A DNA stretch of 64,000 bases, from NCBI GenBank assembly GCA_037355855.1, contig CM074768.1, forward strand, positions 1,860,001 to 1,924,000, read 5' to 3'. This document shows positions 61,001-64,000 of the stretch, in pieces. The notes beneath the pieces were generated by a model, which worked only from the letters and a program-made list of their open reading frames with translations, was not told where the DNA came from and ran no database searches. Within the stretch, counting starts at the first letter, position 1. Each line of letters starts with the position of its first letter. Origin of the DNA: Pseudo-nitzschia pungens. Taxonomy: Eukaryota > Bacillariophyta > Bacillariophyceae > Bacillariales > Bacillariaceae. Made by a program: the position numbers and the translations under genes.

Positions 61001-61659
61001 TAGTAATTTGGCACCAGAAAACATGCATCTACTACGTACCCGGTAAGGTTATGTTAAACAAGCCATGACCGCAACGCATCCGGATTCATTCGTTCCAATC
61101 ATTCTCATAATAATGTAAACCTTACTTATTTCAGTATGAAAATCCACCAGAGGTGGTTAAAAGCTACACTTGAAAACAGATGACATCTGGAATTTCTTGT
61201 AGAAATATTCTTACAGTGGAAGGGGCTGTTCGTGAACTTCACCTTGAAAAGACTTAAGGGACTTGGCAAGGAACCTTGACGAATGTAGAACGTTTAGTGA
61301 TAATCACTCAGGCAGCTTGGAAACGGTGTAGAACATCAAGCATAAGATATACTTAAGGGCCTTGGGGGGGGAGCTTGGAAACAGATCGAAGCAGAAATAC
61401 GATTTACGGCGACAACATTATCATTACTTCGTACGTAGTATTTTCGAAGTTCTGTAACCTTACCGTAGAATCCGTAAGGTTACGTGTACGGTACTGGAAG
61501 TGCTGTAGAAAATTATGTGTCGGGTTGTTTTGGTGCTGGTGCTGGTGCTGGTGCTGGTGCTGCTGTTCCGATCGATCGATTATTGGTCAGTCGAGTGGTG
61601 AATAAGCAACCAAAGCGAGCAAAGGAAGCAGCCAGCAACCGAACTAATACTGTAAGTTA

Positions 61660-61753
61660 CCACAAAATTCCTAACAGCTGCTGTCCGTTGGTTCTACGCG
61701 CCTATGTACTAATTTCTACGTGGACTGGAGGACAACTGTCAGGAATTTCGTAG
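61660..61753. mobile_element. 91-bp foldback MITE, copy B
   Basis: Arms CCACAAAATTCCTAACAGCT and CAACTGTCAGGAATTTCGTAG (one base trimmed in comparison), same loop as copy A, TA on both sides. Confidence 0.8.
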
Positions 61754-62000
61754 TAGCAGAATCAAGAAGGCGAGGTTGCTGTTAGTAAGATTATGTGTAA
61801 GCCTTACCGTAGGTCATGGTATTGTGATTGGGGGTGTAGAAGGAAGCGAGATATCGCATGGTAAAGTTGCGTAATTAGTGCTCGTTGCGCAATGCAAATT
61901 GTCCTTCCAATCATTCTCACAAAATCAAAAACCTTTTCGATTCCAAAAATAAAAGTAGAAGCAAGTACGTAGTACTACTAGTAGTAATAAACACTTCACA

Positions 62001-62819
62001 ATGTCCGGCGAGAACAACATCGATAGCAACAGCCCCGTAGCATTAGACGACGACATCGAGACGGGGTCATCCTGCTGCACCCGCACAGGAAAATCCGAGG
62101 AAGCGCGTTGCGGATGTTGGTAAGTCTCGCATTATTTTGTCGCGTCTGCGTCTGCGTCTGCGTCTTCCCGTGTGGTGTGGTGCGGTGTGGTTTTTTATTT
62201 TTTTATTTTATTTTGCTGTGCATTGCATTGCATTGCGTTACATTTTGGTAAGGTTTATTTACCCTCAAGAAATCTTGCATCTGTGAGGAACACCGCACCG
62301 CACCGCACTCTGAATCTCACGGAGTTTTGTCCCTCCGATCTTTGCGACATACCGCATAACCTTACCGTATTGTATTATCATCTCTGCTCTTTCTCTACAC
62401 GTACGTGTACCGTACTGTATTTGTATTATTATTTGTCGTCTCGCTGACGTAGTCCCTACAAAGATTGCTTTGTGATTACCGCACAAATCATTTCCATTGT
62501 GGCCCTCATCATCTCTTCGATGGGTGGTCTGAATTACGTCCCCGGCGTCGTGGCCGGGGTGTTCCTCCAGGTCTTCTGGTGCTACCGCCCGAAGCGATGC
62601 GTCATGATCGCGGCGGTCGCCGTTTCGGGGGTCGCGGCGGTGGCGTCCATTGTGGCTGCATTCTGGCCTAACAATGGAGAAACGAAGGACGCTGGTTTCT
62701 ACTTAATGCGGATTTGGGGTTGTCTCATCGCGGCCTTGTATCTGCCCGTGTTCGGATGCCTCTGGTATTTCGTTGCCAGTGGACGCCACGCGAAGTATGA
62801 GGCGGGCTCTGAAAGTTAA
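62001..62819 (+). CDS. Tetraspan membrane protein, unknown family, one intron
   Basis: Exons 62,001-62,119 and 62,453-62,819 join in frame (TG|T codon, Cys40) to 161 residues. The N-terminal 46 residues are soluble and Cys-rich (SSCCTRTGKSEEARCGC, then CPYKDCF). Exon 2 has four hydrophobic segments: ITAQIISIVALIISSMGG, VPGVVAGVFLQVFWCY, CVMIAAVAVSGVAAVASIVA and MRIWGCLIAALYLPVFGCLW, then a short polar tail. I do not recognise a family; the layout resembles small MARVEL-like four-helix proteins but no signature is visible. Start ATG 62,001 is the first Met in frame and lies in TTCACAATGTCC. Confidence 0.75.
62120..62452 (+). other. Intron of the tetraspan gene
   Basis: 333 bp, GTAAGT donor, CTGACGTAG acceptor. 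Interior has GTCTGC repeats, T-rich tracts and a TAAGGTTTA string. Confidence 0.75.
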
Positions 62820-63327
62820 GTCACACAACACGTGCTGCACGCCTAGACACGCGAATGTGAATGTATGCATGGATGGATGCATGGATGCCTGGCATCGGAT
62901 CAGACAATCACAGACATACCGTCGTCTATTTGTTTGGAACGAGAACACATACCAATTTGAGAAAGATGAGAAGACAGTGTGTCGATGATGGTTCTTTCCA
63001 AAAGAAAAATCGAGAAACCCGCCAAAAATAGAGGCGCGCAAAAATTGAATCAAACTAGTCATTACTAGTAAATACGCGAGGGGAAAAAATATCCAAAAAT
63101 CAACGCATATGCGTCGATAACTTAATGTTTAATCTCTTCACATGTGTATACTTCATTGAGTATTTGCAACAACAAGAGCACCTCTGAAGTATATAAAACC
63201 ATATACCTATGGAAAGAGGAGAGTGAGAGCTTTCTAACAAGCCATTACTTGTTGATATTGGATGAATACTTTAGAAGTTAGGATTGCTCCAAAATGTATC
63301 AACGCATAGCGCCATCACTAAACGATA
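62820..63327. other. 3' flank, no gene recognised
   Basis: GGATGGATGCATGGATG repeats near 62,870, then A/T-rich sequence up to the MITE. Confidence 0.5.
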
Positions 63328-63988
63328 GGAATGTCCACTTTCAGATTACAGCTCAACCAATGCACCTACGGTACGTAGACATCGTAGAAGAATGTTTTTT
63401 GTTTTCATGAAATCTCCCCCGAATGTTTTTTCTTTTCACAAAAGCAGGTTGTAATCAGGTCTGTAATCTGATCACACCGCGCGAGCACCGTTATTTAACA
63501 TAGTTTGTTTGCGAGAACCACTTTTGAAATCTCGCCGCGTGATTGCAAGGAAAAAGGGTGCTACTCGACTGGTTACATCAATAACTGTCGAGATTGCTCG
63601 CGCTCGAACAAACAGTAATTAACCCTCCTTTGGTCTCAGCCTCGTTGCACTCGGCTTCGACCTCAGGAGTGTTAATTACTGCCGCAATCCCCCTTCAGTC
63701 TCAGCCTCGTTGCACTCGGCTTCGACTTCAGGGGGGTTGCAGTGTGAAATCTCCTGTAACCTGGGTACTATTTCCTGTGTAATCACCCTCTGCCATAGAA
63801 AAACTATTGTGTGTGCAGTCGGGCTCGTTGCACTCGCTCTTTTAACATAACTGTCGAGTTGCTCGCGCGGGGTGTGATCAGATTACAGACCTGATTACAA
63901 CCACCTGCTTTCGTGAAAACAAAAAACATTCTTCTACGATGTCTACGGAGGTGCATCGGTTGAGCTGTAATCTGAAAGTGGACATTCC
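63328..63988. mobile_element. 661-bp MITE with ~150-bp terminal inverted repeats
   Basis: Both ends read GGAATGTCCACTTTCAGATT inward and stay similar for about 150 bp, to the palindrome-like GTAATCAGGTCTGTAATCTG. TA lies on both outer sides (63,326-63,327 and 63,989-63,990), the Tc1/mariner target preference. The centre has two direct copies of CTCAGCCTCGTTGCACTCGG flanked by inverted AGTAATTAA/TTAATTACT. No open frame for a transposase. Confidence 0.85.
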
Positions 63989-64000
63989 TACCGTATAGAG

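Larger units (their letters stand above)
60759..62000. other. Intergenic with MITE copies and motif copies
   Basis: (TTGTA)n and (GGTTT)n from 60,790 to 60,850; GTAACCTTAC at 61,454 and GTAAGGTTAC at 61,474; (GGTGCT)n at 61,531-61,560. Two MITE copies, listed separately. Confidence 0.6.

Overview
The window looks like nuclear DNA of a pennate diatom (Bacillariophyta). The evidence is a truncated fucoxanthin-chlorophyll a/c-binding (FCP) gene, two near-intact diatom-type Ty3/gypsy retroelements, BspA-like (DUF285) and DUF4116 repeat proteins, secreted proteins with Pro-Thr and Lys-Ser-Pro-Lys tails, short GT-AG introns and an extreme load of tandem repeats. I cannot fix the species from sequence alone; a Pseudo-nitzschia- or Fragilariopsis-like genome would fit.

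Layout. Positions 1-8.9 kb are gene-bearing: a sulfotransferase running off the left edge (minus strand), a secreted trypsin-fold protein that has lost two catalytic residues, a Golgi-type sulfotransferase, and a small secreted protein with one intron. From 9.8 to 38.2 kb the window is almost all mobile DNA. Gypsy element 1 lies at 10,100-15,513. A 12.5-kb terminal-inverted-repeat element packed with satellites lies at 19,114-31,657, with gypsy element 2 (21,298-27,143, minus strand) nested inside one of its satellite monomers. Next to it is a segment with two unfamiliar genes (31.77-33.14 kb, and a spliced gene at 34.5-36.2 kb) that ends in a copy of the same element's terminal arm. From 38.2 to 51.8 kb genes return: a DUF4116 fragment fused to a truncated FCP gene, a secreted Pro/Thr/Lys-rich protein, a BspA-like secreted repeat protein, a 145-bp satellite, an intact DUF4116 gene, a third sulfotransferase and a helix-turn-helix protein. 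A second copy of the satellite-packed element lies at 52,741-59,305. Two small membrane-protein genes and a 661-bp MITE close the window.

Main result. The two satellite-packed elements (about 6.7 kb and 6.6 kb once the nested gypsy is removed) begin and end with related inverted termini (consensus CGTCYRAWAACTG), are flanked by matching dinucleotides (AA/AA and CG/CG), and carry their different tandem arrays in the same order. They look like an undescribed family of large TIR elements that move whole satellite arrays. The spliced gene at 34.5-36.2 kb, whose 3' end lies inside the shared terminal arm, is a candidate for the family's coding partner.

Functionally the ordinary genes point to the secretory route: three Golgi-type sulfotransferases and four secreted proteins, two of them with lysine-rich tails of the kind seen in diatom cell-wall proteins. 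No operon logic applies; the genes appear independently transcribed.
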